From: Pseudomonas sp.
GTDB taxonomy: Bacteria > Pseudomonadota > Gammaproteobacteria > Pseudomonadales > Pseudomonadaceae
Length of the DNA: 64,000 nt
Assembly (NCBI RefSeq): GCF_002796985.1
Contig: NZ_PEKX01000018.1
Span: forward strand, 124,001 to 188,000
Direction: 5' to 3'
Shown: piece after piece, positions 8,103 through 16,114 of the stretch
Layout of the letters: each line of letters opens with the position of its first letter
How positions within the stretch are numbered: position 1 is the stretch's first letter
Notes under the pieces: model-generated
Databases searched by the model: none
The model's input: only the letters and a program-made list of their open reading frames with translations
What the model was told of the DNA's origin: nothing
Translations under genes and position numbers: made by a program

Positions 8103-8924
8103 ATGCCCAGAGTTTTCCGTATCGCCGGCCTGGCCGCCGTGCTGATGCTGACCGCCTGCCAGCAGGTGAACACCACCAGCGGCGGCGTCGTCGGCGTCGA
8201 GCGCAAGCAGACCATGTTCAGCATGCTGTCCAGCGCGCAGGTCGATCAGATGTACGCGCAGTCCTACCAGCAGACCCTGGGAGAAGCCTCCAAGGCCGGC
8301 AAGCTGGATGCCAGCAGCAACGATGCCAAGCGTGTGAAGGCCATCGCCGCCCGGCTGATTCCGCAGACCGGCGCCTTCCGCCCGGACGCGCCGTCGTGGC
8401 AGTGGGAAGTCAACGTGATCCAGAGCGACGAGCTCAACGCCAACTGCGGCCCCGGCGGCAAGATCATCGTCTACACCGGGCTGATCGATAAGCTGAAGCT
8501 GAGCGACGACGAACTGGCCGCGGTGATGGGCCACGAGATCGCCCACGCCCTGCGCGAGCACGGCCGCGAGGCCATGTCCCGCGCCTATGCCGAGCAGATG
8601 GGCTTGGGCATCGGTGGCGCATTGCTGGGGCTGGGGCAGAATAGCGTGGACCTCGCCCACCAGGTGGTCGAATACAGCCTGACCCTGCCCAACAGCCGGC
8701 AGAACGAGAACGAGGCTGACCTGATAGGCCTGGAATTGGCGGCGCGAGCCGGTTATAACCCCAACGCCGCGATGACCCTGTGGCAGAAGATGGGACAGGC
8801 GTCGAACGGTGAAGCTCCGCCGGAAATCCTCAGCACTCACCCGGCGGACAGTACGCGGATGGCCAACCTGCAGGCTGCCATCCCGAAGGTCATGCCGCTC
8901 TACGAGCAGGCAAAAAACCGTTGA
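8103..8924 (+). CDS. M48 family metalloprotease, lipoprotein
   Basis: A 273-residue periplasmic or outer-membrane-anchored zinc protease. MPRVFRIAGLAAVLMLTAC is a lipoprotein signal peptide with Cys19 as the lipidation site. The zinc motif HEIAH is at residues 144-148, and the third ligand is Glu in NENEADLIGL (about residue 204), as in the BepA/LoiP/Oma1 class. The family degrades misassembled envelope proteins. The C-terminal STHPADSTRMANL segment is also typical. The ATG at 8103 follows GGGAGAGCAAC. The gene stands alone between the chemoreceptor and an epimerase; the same adjacency is recalled from P. aeruginosa (PA4632-PA4633), unchecked. Confidence 0.9.
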   Translation: MPRVFRIAGLAAVLMLTACQQVNTTSGGVVGVERKQTMFSMLSSAQVDQMYAQSYQQTLGEASKAGKLDASSNDAKRVKAIAARLIPQTGAFRPDAPSWQWEVNVIQSDELNANCGPGGKIIVYTGLIDKLKLSDDELAAVMGHEIAHALREHGREAMSRAYAEQMGLGIGGALLGLGQNSVDLAHQVVEYSLTLPNSRQNENEADLIGLELAARAGYNPNAAMTLWQKMGQASNGEAPPEILSTHPADSTRMANLQAAIPKVMPLYEQAKNR

Positions 8925-9002
8925 ACAGTGGTTCGTGATTCTCTCGAACGGCCAAGGGCGGCGTAAGGTTGCGCAGCCCGATCCAGTGAACAGGGAGCAC
9001 CC

Positions 9003-9986
9003 GTGAAAATCGCTGTACTCGGAGCCACCGGGCTCCTGGGCCACCATGCCGCCCGCGCGATCAAGGCGGCCGGCCACCAGTTGGTGCTGATCCACCGACC
9101 CTCGTCGCAGATCCAGCGCCTGGCCTACCTCGAGCCTGAGTGCCGGGTAGCCGAACTCTTCGATCACCAGGGTATGGCCCGCGCGCTGAGCGGGCTGGAC
9201 GCGGTGATCTTCAGTGCCGGTTATTACCCGGTGCGTCCGCGTCGCTGGCAGGAGGAAGTCGCCAGCGCGCTGGACCTGACCAACCATTTCTATGCCGCCT
9301 GCCTGCAGGCGAAAGTGCCGCGCATCCTCTACGTCGGCTCGGCCTTTGCCATGCCCCTGCACCCGCAGGGGCTGCCGGGGCACGAAGGGTTGTTCTACGA
9401 GGGGTTGCCCACCGGCAAGAGCGCCTACGTGATGTGCAAATGGGCGCTGGACGAACAGGCCCGCGAGCAGGCCCGTGGCGGGTTGCCGGTGGTCATCGGG
9501 ATTCCCGGCATGGTGCTGGGCGAGTTGGACATCGGCCCGACCACCGGGCGCCTGATCACCGCCATCGGCCGGGACGAGATGCTGCATTACGTGCCGGGCC
9601 GGCGGAACGTCATCGATGCTTCCGAGGCCGGGCGAGGTTTGCTCAAGGCCCTGGAGCGCGGGCGGGTAGGCGAGCGATACCTGCTCACCGGGCACAACAT
9701 CGAGATGGCGGAGCTGACCTCCACTATCGCCCGTTTGCTGGGCAAGCCGTCGCCGACGCCCATGCCGCTGCACCGTGCCCGCGCGCTGGCGACCCTGGGC
9801 CGCTGGCGCTACCGCCTGACCGGCAAGATGCCGCTGCTGGACGACACCGCCATCGAGGTCATGGCTGGCGGGCAGTTCCTCGACGGCCGCAAGGCGCGTG
9901 AGGAGCTGGGCTTCGAATCGCATGTGCCGTTGCAGGATACGCTGGAGCGGGCCATTTCCTGGTTCCACGCCAACGACTACCTCTGA
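9003..9986 (+). CDS. NAD(P)-dependent epimerase/dehydratase-like SDR
   Basis: A 327-residue extended short-chain dehydrogenase/reductase. The Rossmann motif GATGLLG is at residues 7-13, and the active-site pair YVMCK lies in GKSAYVMCKWALDEQ, preceded by LYVGSAFAM, which supplies the Ser. The layout matches dihydroflavonol-4-reductase-like proteins (substrate unknown in bacteria). The start is a GTG at 9003 with GGGAG at 8993-8997, 5 bases upstream. It is monocistronic, ending before a REP pair and a terminator. The activity as oxidoreductase is likely, but the substrate is not inferable. Confidence 0.82.
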   Translation: MKIAVLGATGLLGHHAARAIKAAGHQLVLIHRPSSQIQRLAYLEPECRVAELFDHQGMARALSGLDAVIFSAGYYPVRPRRWQEEVASALDLTNHFYAACLQAKVPRILYVGSAFAMPLHPQGLPGHEGLFYEGLPTGKSAYVMCKWALDEQAREQARGGLPVVIGIPGMVLGELDIGPTTGRLITAIGRDEMLHYVPGRRNVIDASEAGRGLLKALERGRVGERYLLTGHNIEMAELTSTIARLLGKPSPTPMPLHRARALATLGRWRYRLTGKMPLLDDTAIEVMAGGQFLDGRKAREELGFESHVPLQDTLERAISWFHANDYL

Positions 9987-10000
9987 TCTCGGTGTGCCCT

Positions 10001-10074
10001 TGTAGGAGCGAGCAAGCTCGCGAACAGGGGCCGCGCGGAGCTGTGCGGGTTCGCGAGCAAGCTCGCTCCTACAA
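10001..10074. repeat. REP inverted pair
   Basis: Two inverted GTAGGAGCGAGC(A)AGCTCGCGAA-type arms face each other across about 26 bases. In this member the core is AGCAAGCT rather than AGCTTGCT. Confidence 0.9.
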
Positions 10075-10113
10075 GAGCTGTATGTCGTTGTGCGTAAGGT
10101 GGTAGCGGATAAA

Positions 10114-10137
10114 AAAGCCCGGCGGATGCCGGGCTTT
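10114..10137. terminator. Bidirectional Rho-independent terminator
   Basis: AAAGCCCGGC and GCCGGGCTTT flank a GGAT loop, between the epimerase gene and the convergent ester cyclase gene. Confidence 0.85.
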
Positions 10138-10156
10138 CTCGTTCATAGGTGCGGAG

Positions 10157-10600
10157 TCAGGGCAACGCCTTCTCGGCAAGGGGCCGGTTGGGCAGGCCCA
10201 TCTGTGCGCGGAAGCTTTCCATGTCGAACAGCGTGCACAACTCCTGCACCTGGTGCTGGCTGTTGAACACCCAGAAGCCCATGGCCGAGATACTGACGAT
10301 GCGGTCGCTGACCGGATAACCCAGCACCGGGCGGGCGATGCTGCCCATCAGCGTGCTCCAGGTGAAGACCTTGTTGCCCTCGCGGATGCATTCCTCCACC
10401 GCCACTTCCAGGTCTTCCATGCCACTGCGGATCTCCTCCACCAGCGCCCGGTAGCCGGCGTTGTCCAGCGGCTGGGCGGTGAAGGCGCTCTTGTAGATGA
10501 AGTCCGGGCTGTGCAGTTGCTCGACCAGCGCCAGGTGTCCCTTGTTCCAGGCCAGGTCAATGTGGTGGCGGGCGACTTTCTTCAGGTCTTTTTCCGGCAT
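10157..10600 (-). CDS. SnoaL-like ester cyclase family protein
   Basis: A 147-residue protein of the SnoaL/NTF2-like fold, MPEKDLKKVARHHIDLAWNK at its start. It shows the family pattern LHSPDFIYKS, GYRALVEEIRSGMEDLEVAVEECIREGNKVF, and a C-terminal sheet (ISAMGFWVFN). Known SnoaL enzymes close polyketide rings, but most bacterial members are of unknown role. The ATG at 10600 is preceded by AAGGA 8 bases upstream; an in-frame upstream extension has no support. It has no operon partner. Confidence 0.78.
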   Translation of the reverse strand: MPEKDLKKVARHHIDLAWNKGHLALVEQLHSPDFIYKSAFTAQPLDNAGYRALVEEIRSGMEDLEVAVEECIREGNKVFTWSTLMGSIARPVLGYPVSDRIVSISAMGFWVFNSQHQVQELCTLFDMESFRAQMGLPNRPLAEKALP

Positions 10601-10700
10601 GGCGACATCCTTTGTCGTGGGAGGCGGAAACGCCACTGTGTATCGCGGGCGACACACAGGCATTGGCCGGCGCGCCAGCCTCCCGACGAAAAGTGGCCGG

Positions 10701-11282
10701 TCAGAGCACTCCGGAGAGTTTCAGTGCGTGCCAGATCGCAGCCAGGCCGAGGACGGCAAAGGCGGCGGCGGCCAGGCGGCGGATCAGGTTCAGCGGCAGG
10801 CGTTCGGCGGCGAAGTTGCCGGCCAGTACCACCGGTACGTTGGCGATCAGCATGCCCAGGGTGGTGCCGATGACCACCAGCCAGAAATGCGGGTACTGCG
10901 CGGCCAGCATGACGGTCGCGACCTGGGTCTTGTCACCCATTTCGGCAAGGAAGAAAGCGATCAGGGTGGTGAGGAACGGGCCGAATTTCTTCAGCGAGCC
11001 TTCTTCGTCGTCATCCAGCTTGTCCGGAATCAGGGTCCAGCCGGCGACGGCCAGGAAGCACACGGCCAGCACCCAGCTCAGGGTGGCTTCGGAGAAGAAG
11101 CTGGCGACCCAGCTGCCGACGGCGCCAGCGGCGAAGTGGTTGGCCAGGGTGGCGGCGATGATCCCGGCGATGATCGGCCAGGGCTTGCGGAAGCGCGCGG
11201 CCAGGACGAGGGCGAGCAGTTGCGTCTTGTCGCCGATTTCCGCGAGGGCAACGATCAGGGTGGGGACGAAGAGGGATTCCAT
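10701..11282 (-). CDS. GDT1/TMEM165 family manganese exporter (MneA-type)
   Basis: A 193-residue inner-membrane protein with about six helices in two homologous halves. Each half carries the family signature: EIGDKTQ at residues 15-21 and EMGDKTQ at 114-120, separated by an acidic loop (DKLDDDEEGS). Bacterial members such as Vibrio MneA export Mn2+, and eukaryotic Gdt1/TMEM165 move Mn2+/Ca2+ against protons. The start ATG at 11282 has AGGA 7 bases upstream. The 200-base leader contains a yybP-ykoY manganese riboswitch (separate entry), so expression should rise with Mn2+. That coupling strongly supports manganese as substrate. Confidence 0.92.
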   Translation of the reverse strand: MESLFVPTLIVALAEIGDKTQLLALVLAARFRKPWPIIAGIIAATLANHFAAGAVGSWVASFFSEATLSWVLAVCFLAVAGWTLIPDKLDDDEEGSLKKFGPFLTTLIAFFLAEMGDKTQVATVMLAAQYPHFWLVVIGTTLGMLIANVPVVLAGNFAAERLPLNLIRRLAAAAFAVLGLAAIWHALKLSGVL

Positions 11283-11299
11283 CGGATTTCCTAAGGGGC

Positions 11300-11486
11300 G
11301 GGTCGACTAATCACCATGACACGCGCCACCTGCCCGCCCCGGGTCAGGTTGCTCGTGTCATAGGTCTTGTCAAACCCCGGCCTGAACGCTGCAGGCCTGG
11401 ATCGTACGCGCCATGGTCTGCGGACCAAGTGTGTTGACGCGTACCGGGCGAGCAGGGCGCTCGCGGGAGACTACTCCCCTAGGACG
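11300..11486 (-). promoter_or_regulatory. yybP-ykoY manganese riboswitch in the leader of the GDT1-type gene
   Basis: Read on the minus strand, the leader contains GGGGAGTAG (11479-11471), the near-invariant first loop of the yybP-ykoY class. The second conserved loop GACCTATGACACG is at 11366-11354. Between them lies a GC-rich helical region. Close to the gene, CGTGTCATGG can pair with CCTATGACACG, giving a plausible alternative (expression-platform) structure. The known Mn2+ sensor class and the Mn exporter downstream agree. Boundaries are approximate. Confidence 0.88.
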
Positions 11487-11492
11487 GGGCGC

Positions 11493-11521
11493 ATTCTGCC
11501 CAAGTCCCGGAGGTTGGGCAA
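11493..11521 (-). promoter_or_regulatory. Likely promoter for the riboswitch transcript
   Basis: On the minus strand TTGCCC (11521-11516) and CAGAAT (11498-11493) are separated by exactly 17 bases and would start RNA just before the riboswitch. Each hexamer matches the sigma-70 consensus at 4 of 6 positions. Confidence 0.55.
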
Positions 11522-11535
11522 GCCTGCGCGTCGGA

Positions 11536-13035
11536 TCAATCGCGCGTGGGGCGAATGTCCATGTCCTCGTAGCGGATGAAGCGGGTGCCGTTCTTGAAGC
11601 GGTAGCCCAGCCAGATCACCAGGAACAGCGGGATGGTGATGTAGGTGGCGACCAGCCCGGCCCAGTCCACCTGCTCGCCGACGAAGGCCTGGTAGTTCTG
11701 CCCCAGGGTGATGACCAGGCAGAGGACGAAGGCGAACAGCGGGCCGAAGGGGAACCACTTGGCACGGTAGGGCAGGTCGCTGAGGTTGCCGCCCTGCAGG
11801 ACGAAGCCCTTTCGGAAGCGGTAGTGCGACACGGCGATGCCCAGCCAGACGATGAAGCCGCACATGCCCGAGGCGTTGAGCAGCCAGGTGTAGACGGTCT
11901 TGTCGCCGATGAAGCTGGTGAGGAAGCACAGCGCGCCGATCAGCGTGGTGGCGTAGAGGGCGTAGCGTGGCACGCCGCTCTCGGACACCTGGGTGAACAG
12001 ACGCGGCGCCTTGCCCTGGGTGGCCATGGTGTAGAGCATCCGGGTGGACGCGTACATGCCCGAATTGCCGGCCGAGAGGATCGCCGAGAGGATCACCGCG
12101 TTCATCACGCCAGCCGCGGCGGCCAGGCCCGCGCGCTCGAACAGCAGGGTAAAGGGCGAGGTGCTGATGTCGCTGCTGTCGGTCTTGAGCAGGTTCGGAT
12201 CGGTGTAGGGGATCAGCATGCCGATGACGAAGATCGACAGGATGTAGAACATCAGGATTCGCCAGAACACCTGGCGGATGGCGATGGGAATGGACTTCTG
12301 CGGGTTCTCCGACTCGCCCGCGGCGACGCCGATCAACTCGGTGCCCTGGAACGAGAAGCCGGCGATCATCGCCACCCCGATCATCGCCTGCAGGCCGCCG
12401 ACGAAGGGCGCGTCACCGGTGGTGAAATTGCTGAAACCGGGGCTGTCGATGCCGTGCATGATGCCGATGATGCTGGCCAGGCCGATGCCGATGAAGATCA
12501 CCACGGCCACCACCTTGATCAGCGCGAACCAGAATTCGCTCTCGCCAAAACCCTTCACCGAGAAGAAGTTGAGCATGAACATGATGCCGAGGAAGCCGGC
12601 GCTCCAGTACATGCCGGAGACTTCCGGGAACCAGAACTTCATCACCAGCTGCGCCGCCACCAGCTCGGCGGCGATGGTCACCGCCCAGTTGTACCAGTAG
12701 TTCCATCCCATGGCGAAACCGAAGCCATCGTCGATGAAACGGCTGCCATAAGTGCAGAACGAGCCGGAATCGGGGATGTACGCCGCCAGCTCGCCGAGGC
12801 TGGTCATGAGGAAGAACACCATCAACCCGATCAGCGCATAGGCCAGCAGCGCGCCGCCGGGGCCTGCGGTGGCGATGGTGCTGCCGGAGGCGACGAACAG
12901 GCCGGTGCCGATGGAGCCGCCGATGGCGATCATGTTCAGGTGACGCGGCTTGAGGGAGCGCTTCAGATGCTGCGGCTTCTCCTTCGGCCCCATGGCGAAA
13001 GTCAGTTCGACGTCATCTCTAATTCTTCGGTTCAC
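11536..13035 (-). CDS. lysP: Amino acid permease, lysine-permease-like (APC family)
   Basis: A 499-residue, 12-helix amino acid/polyamine/organocation permease. The N-terminus has the typical RSLKPRHLNMIAIGGSIGTGLFVASG, whose GGSIGTGLF stretch forms the substrate-binding break in helix 1. TM2-3 with SLGELAAYIPDSGSF and the later GFSFQGTELIGVAAGE are characteristic of the LysP/YifK/GabP group. Closest resemblance is to lysine-specific permease LysP, but substrate prediction within this group is unreliable. The start is GTG at 13035 with GAGGA 6 bases before it. The gene ends just before the promoter of the Mn riboswitch on the same strand. Confidence 0.8.
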   Translation of the reverse strand: MNRRIRDDVELTFAMGPKEKPQHLKRSLKPRHLNMIAIGGSIGTGLFVASGSTIATAGPGGALLAYALIGLMVFFLMTSLGELAAYIPDSGSFCTYGSRFIDDGFGFAMGWNYWYNWAVTIAAELVAAQLVMKFWFPEVSGMYWSAGFLGIMFMLNFFSVKGFGESEFWFALIKVVAVVIFIGIGLASIIGIMHGIDSPGFSNFTTGDAPFVGGLQAMIGVAMIAGFSFQGTELIGVAAGESENPQKSIPIAIRQVFWRILMFYILSIFVIGMLIPYTDPNLLKTDSSDISTSPFTLLFERAGLAAAAGVMNAVILSAILSAGNSGMYASTRMLYTMATQGKAPRLFTQVSESGVPRYALYATTLIGALCFLTSFIGDKTVYTWLLNASGMCGFIVWLGIAVSHYRFRKGFVLQGGNLSDLPYRAKWFPFGPLFAFVLCLVITLGQNYQAFVGEQVDWAGLVATYITIPLFLVIWLGYRFKNGTRFIRYEDMDIRPTRD

Positions 13036-13112
13036 GGGTGTCCTCGATATTTCAGGGCGAGCGGCGATGCGCCGATCCAGCGGGCTGCGTGGAGTGTAGT
13101 GCGAGCCTTGGA

Positions 13113-14114
13113 TCAGCGCCGGGCGCTGTAGATTCGGAAGCCGTCGGCCTCGGCCAGAGTGCGACAGGGGCCCAGGTGCTGTTCGATCAGCGGCGGGTAC
13201 TTCAGGAAGCTGTTGGCCACCAGGCGCAGCTCGCCGCCGGACGCCAGATGGCGGGCCGACTCGCGCAGCAGGTGTTCGGTGGCGGCGTAGCTGGTGTGCA
13301 CGCCCTGGTGGAAGGGCGGGTTACTGACGATGGCGGCGAGGTCTTCCGGCGCGGCATCGATGCCGTCGCCGGCGATCACTTCGCCTTCGAGGCCATTGGC
13401 GGCCAGGGTCAGACGGCTGCTCTCGACGGCGAAGGCATCGACGTCCAGCAGGGTCAGGCGGCTCAGTGGATAACGGCGCTTGAGGGTGGCACCGAGTACG
13501 CCGGCGCCGCAGCCGAAGTCCAGCACGTGGCCGGTTGGCAGCTTGTCCAGGTGTTCCAGCAGCAGCGCGCTGCCACGGTCCAGGCGGCCATGGCTGAATA
13601 CGCCGGGCAGGGTGATGACCTGCAGCGGGCCGTCGGCCAGCGGCAGTTCATAGTGTTGCGCGAGGGCATGCAGGTCGGGCACAGCCGGCGCGCCGTCGAT
13701 GTGCGTGTGCCACAGCTGGCAGTGGCGGGCGCTGTCCAGCTTGCTGGCGCGACCGAACTCACCGAGCTGCTTGCTGGCGCGTTCGACGCCAGCGCGTTTC
13801 TCGCCGACCAGGTACAGCTCGCCGCCCGGTACGCAGCTGGCCAGCGCGGCGAGCAGGTAATCGGTCAGTTCGCGGGACTTGGGCAGGAACAGCACGGCGG
13901 CGTCGAAGCTGCCCTCGGGTGGTGTGACGCCGAACTGGCAGCGGCCGGGATAGCGGGCTTCGAGCTGGCGGGCAATGCCTGCGTGCCAGCTCCAGCCCTG
14001 GGCCTGCGGGAGGTCGCCGAGCAGGGCGTCGGCGGGCAGGCCGGCGAGCAGGACGCGGCCCTGGAAGCGCTCGATCTGGCGCAGCAGCACTTCACTGGTG
14101 GGGGCGTTGGACAT
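13113..14114 (-). CDS. rsmC: 16S rRNA (guanine1207-N2)-methyltransferase RsmC
   Basis: A 333-residue two-domain methyltransferase that modifies G1207 of 16S rRNA using S-adenosylmethionine. The N-terminal half is a degenerate methyltransferase-like domain. The C-terminal catalytic domain has the SAM motif VLDFGCGAGVLG (about 197-208) and the NPPF catalytic motif (265-268, SNPPFHQGVHTSY), diagnostic for N2-guanine methylation. The ATG at 14114 has an excellent AGGAGG 6 bases upstream. The next gene upstream on this strand (DUF1835) ends 53 bases away, so an operon is possible. Confidence 0.9.
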   Translation of the reverse strand: MSNAPTSEVLLRQIERFQGRVLLAGLPADALLGDLPQAQGWSWHAGIARQLEARYPGRCQFGVTPPEGSFDAAVLFLPKSRELTDYLLAALASCVPGGELYLVGEKRAGVERASKQLGEFGRASKLDSARHCQLWHTHIDGAPAVPDLHALAQHYELPLADGPLQVITLPGVFSHGRLDRGSALLLEHLDKLPTGHVLDFGCGAGVLGATLKRRYPLSRLTLLDVDAFAVESSRLTLAANGLEGEVIAGDGIDAAPEDLAAIVSNPPFHQGVHTSYAATEHLLRESARHLASGGELRLVANSFLKYPPLIEQHLGPCRTLAEADGFRIYSARR

Positions 14115-14167
14115 GCGGCCTCCTGACAAAAAAGGGCGCGAGTTTAGCAGGGCTGCCGTGGCCGAGC

Positions 14168-14932
14168 CTAGGCGAGCCGCACCTCGGCGTTCTTCCAGAA
14201 GTCGTCGCCACGCAGTTCCAGCACCCCGGCCGCGACTTGTTCGCGCAGGCGCCAGGCGGCCAGCAGGTCGCTGACGAACAGGCCGTCGACATAGGCCATG
14301 GTCGGGCCGATCACCGACTGCACTGGGCGCCAGGACGTGCTGACGCTGTCCAGCAGGATGTGGTCGATGTGCGTGTAGCCGGTTCCGCTCAGTTGACCGT
14401 CCAGCCACAGGCGCAGTTCGGCGTTGTCGGCCAGCGCGCGCTGCCAGTCTTCGCCCAGACGCTGGCGCTCGGCGGCGTCCAGCTCGTGGCTGGCGGCCAG
14501 GGCATTGGCCAGTTCGACGGGTTTGAGCATGGCGATGGCGTGGCGGTCCTCGCAGCGGCATTGGCCACTGCCGGCGCCGACGCTGCGCAAGGCGACGTTG
14601 GCCGGCAGCAGGGCGCAGACGCGCCGCAGCAGCAGTTGCTCGCTGGCGCTGTCGCCATGCCAGAGGGTGACGGTGCTGACATCCGGACCGTGCAGCCAGT
14701 TCACCTCGGTGGCCATCTCGATGGCGATTTCCCGGTCGCGCAGGGCCTCACCGCCCAACTCATGCCAGAACGCGGCACGTTGCCGGCAGGGCGGGTTGTC
14801 CACATCGTCCAACGGGCCGACGGCCAGGTCGTCGGGCATCACGCGGATTTTCTTCTCGGTCAGTACGCCCGCTTCCACCGCCCGGCGCAGGGCATCGGCG
14901 GCACCGTCGCCGCAAACCAGATGCAGGCTCAT
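14168..14932 (-). CDS. DUF1835 domain protein
   Basis: A 254-residue cytoplasmic protein. The N-terminal half matches DUF1835 (LHLVCGDGAADALRRA, then IRVMPDDLAVGPL), and the C-terminal half looks like the associated DUF3658 (RLWLDGQLSGTGYTHIDHILLD). No function is established. Its ATG overlaps the stop of the hydroxypyruvate reductase gene (ATGA arrangement at 14929-14932). No ribosome binding site is visible, so it is probably translated by coupling. I see no catalytic motif. Confidence 0.8.
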   Translation of the reverse strand: MSLHLVCGDGAADALRRAVEAGVLTEKKIRVMPDDLAVGPLDDVDNPPCRQRAAFWHELGGEALRDREIAIEMATEVNWLHGPDVSTVTLWHGDSASEQLLLRRVCALLPANVALRSVGAGSGQCRCEDRHAIAMLKPVELANALAASHELDAAERQRLGEDWQRALADNAELRLWLDGQLSGTGYTHIDHILLDSVSTSWRPVQSVIGPTMAYVDGLFVSDLLAAWRLREQVAAGVLELRGDDFWKNAEVRLA

Positions 14933-15894
14933 GGCGCCACCACCCGGCGCGGCTCGCCGGCGAAGAAACCGGCGGCGTTCTCGCTCAACTGGCCGACGAT
15001 GCGCTGCCGGGCCTCGCGGCTGCCCCAGGCGCTGTGCGGGGTAAGGATGAAGCGCGGGATGTCGCCGGCCAACAGCGGGTTGCCGTCCTTGGGCGGCTCG
15101 ACGCTGAGCACGTCGAAGGCTGCGCCACCCAAGTGACCGCGGCGCAGGGTGTCGGCCAGCGCCTGCTCGTCGACCAGCCCACCGCGAGCGGTGTTGATCA
15201 GGAAGGCGCCGGGTTTCATCAGGTCCAGTTGGCGCTGGCCGATCAGGTGGCGCGTGGCGTCGGTCAGTGGGCAGTGCAGGGTCAGGGCATCCACTTGCGG
15301 CAGCAGTTCATCCAGCGCCAGGCGGTCGGCGCGGGCGGGGCGGCCGGGCAGGGCGCCGAGCAGCACACGCATGCCGAAGGCTTCGGCGAGCTTCGCCACC
15401 GCGCCGCCCAGTTCGCCGTGGCCGAGCAGGCCGAGGGTCTTGCCCTCCAGCTCGACGATGGGGAAGTCCAGCAGGCAGAACTGCGGCGCCTGCTGCCAGC
15501 GCCCGGCGCGGATTGCCGCCTGGTAATCCGGCAGTCGGGTGGCCAGGGCAAGCAGCAGCATCAGCGTGTGCTGGGCCACCGACGGGGTGCCGTAGCCCTG
15601 GCAGTTGCTTACGGTCACGCCGTGCTGGCGCGCGGCGTCGAGGTCGACATTGTTGGTGCCGGTGGCGGCCACCAGGATCAGCTTGAGATCCGGGCACTGT
15701 TCGAACACCTCGGCGCCGATGCGCACCTTGTTGCTGATTGCCACCTGTGCGCCCTGCAGTCGCTCGGCGACCTGCTGCGTATCGCTGCGCCCGTGCAGGA
15801 CCAGTTCGCCAAACGGCGCGCGCAGCGGCGTGAGGTCGAGGTCACCGAGGTCGAGGGAGGCATGGTCGAGGAAGACGGCGCGAGCAGGATTCAT
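14929..15894 (-). CDS. hprA: D-2-hydroxyacid dehydrogenase (hydroxypyruvate/glycerate type)
   Basis: A 321-residue D-isomer-specific 2-hydroxyacid dehydrogenase that probably interconverts hydroxypyruvate or glyoxylate and D-glycerate/glycolate with NAD(P)H. The nucleotide-binding motif is GLLGHGELGGAVAKLA. The catalytic Arg lies in NTARGGLVDEQAL, the Glu in DVLSVEPPKDGNPLL and the His in LTPHSAWGS. The ATG at 15894 gives the conserved start MNPARAVFLDHASL; a longer in-frame extension exists without ribosome binding site. It overlaps the DUF1835 gene by 4 bases. Substrate choice among hydroxypyruvate, glyoxylate and related acids is by resemblance only. Confidence 0.85.
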   Translation of the reverse strand: MNPARAVFLDHASLDLGDLDLTPLRAPFGELVLHGRSDTQQVAERLQGAQVAISNKVRIGAEVFEQCPDLKLILVAATGTNNVDLDAARQHGVTVSNCQGYGTPSVAQHTLMLLLALATRLPDYQAAIRAGRWQQAPQFCLLDFPIVELEGKTLGLLGHGELGGAVAKLAEAFGMRVLLGALPGRPARADRLALDELLPQVDALTLHCPLTDATRHLIGQRQLDLMKPGAFLINTARGGLVDEQALADTLRRGHLGGAAFDVLSVEPPKDGNPLLAGDIPRFILTPHSAWGSREARQRIVGQLSENAAGFFAGEPRRVVAP

Positions 15895-16114
15895 GGGCGA
15901 TGACACCTTGGGCGGAAGGGCGGAATGAAGGGGATTCTCGGCAGAACCGTCGCCGTGGACAACCCTGGCTTCCCGCGAGCACTCGGCCTGGGATGCCTGC
16001 ACTGATGGTAGATGTTTGCGTGAAAAGTCTGACAGACGTTTCGGGTTTCCCTCATCTGCCGTGCCGAGCCGGCTTCGTAGAGTGCCCTCATCGAAAACCT
16101 TGAGGTGACTTGCG

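Noticed and set aside
7998..9968. A 656-codon antisense frame across the M48 and epimerase genes
   Set aside because: It crosses two clear genes on the plus strand and has no ribosome site or domain.
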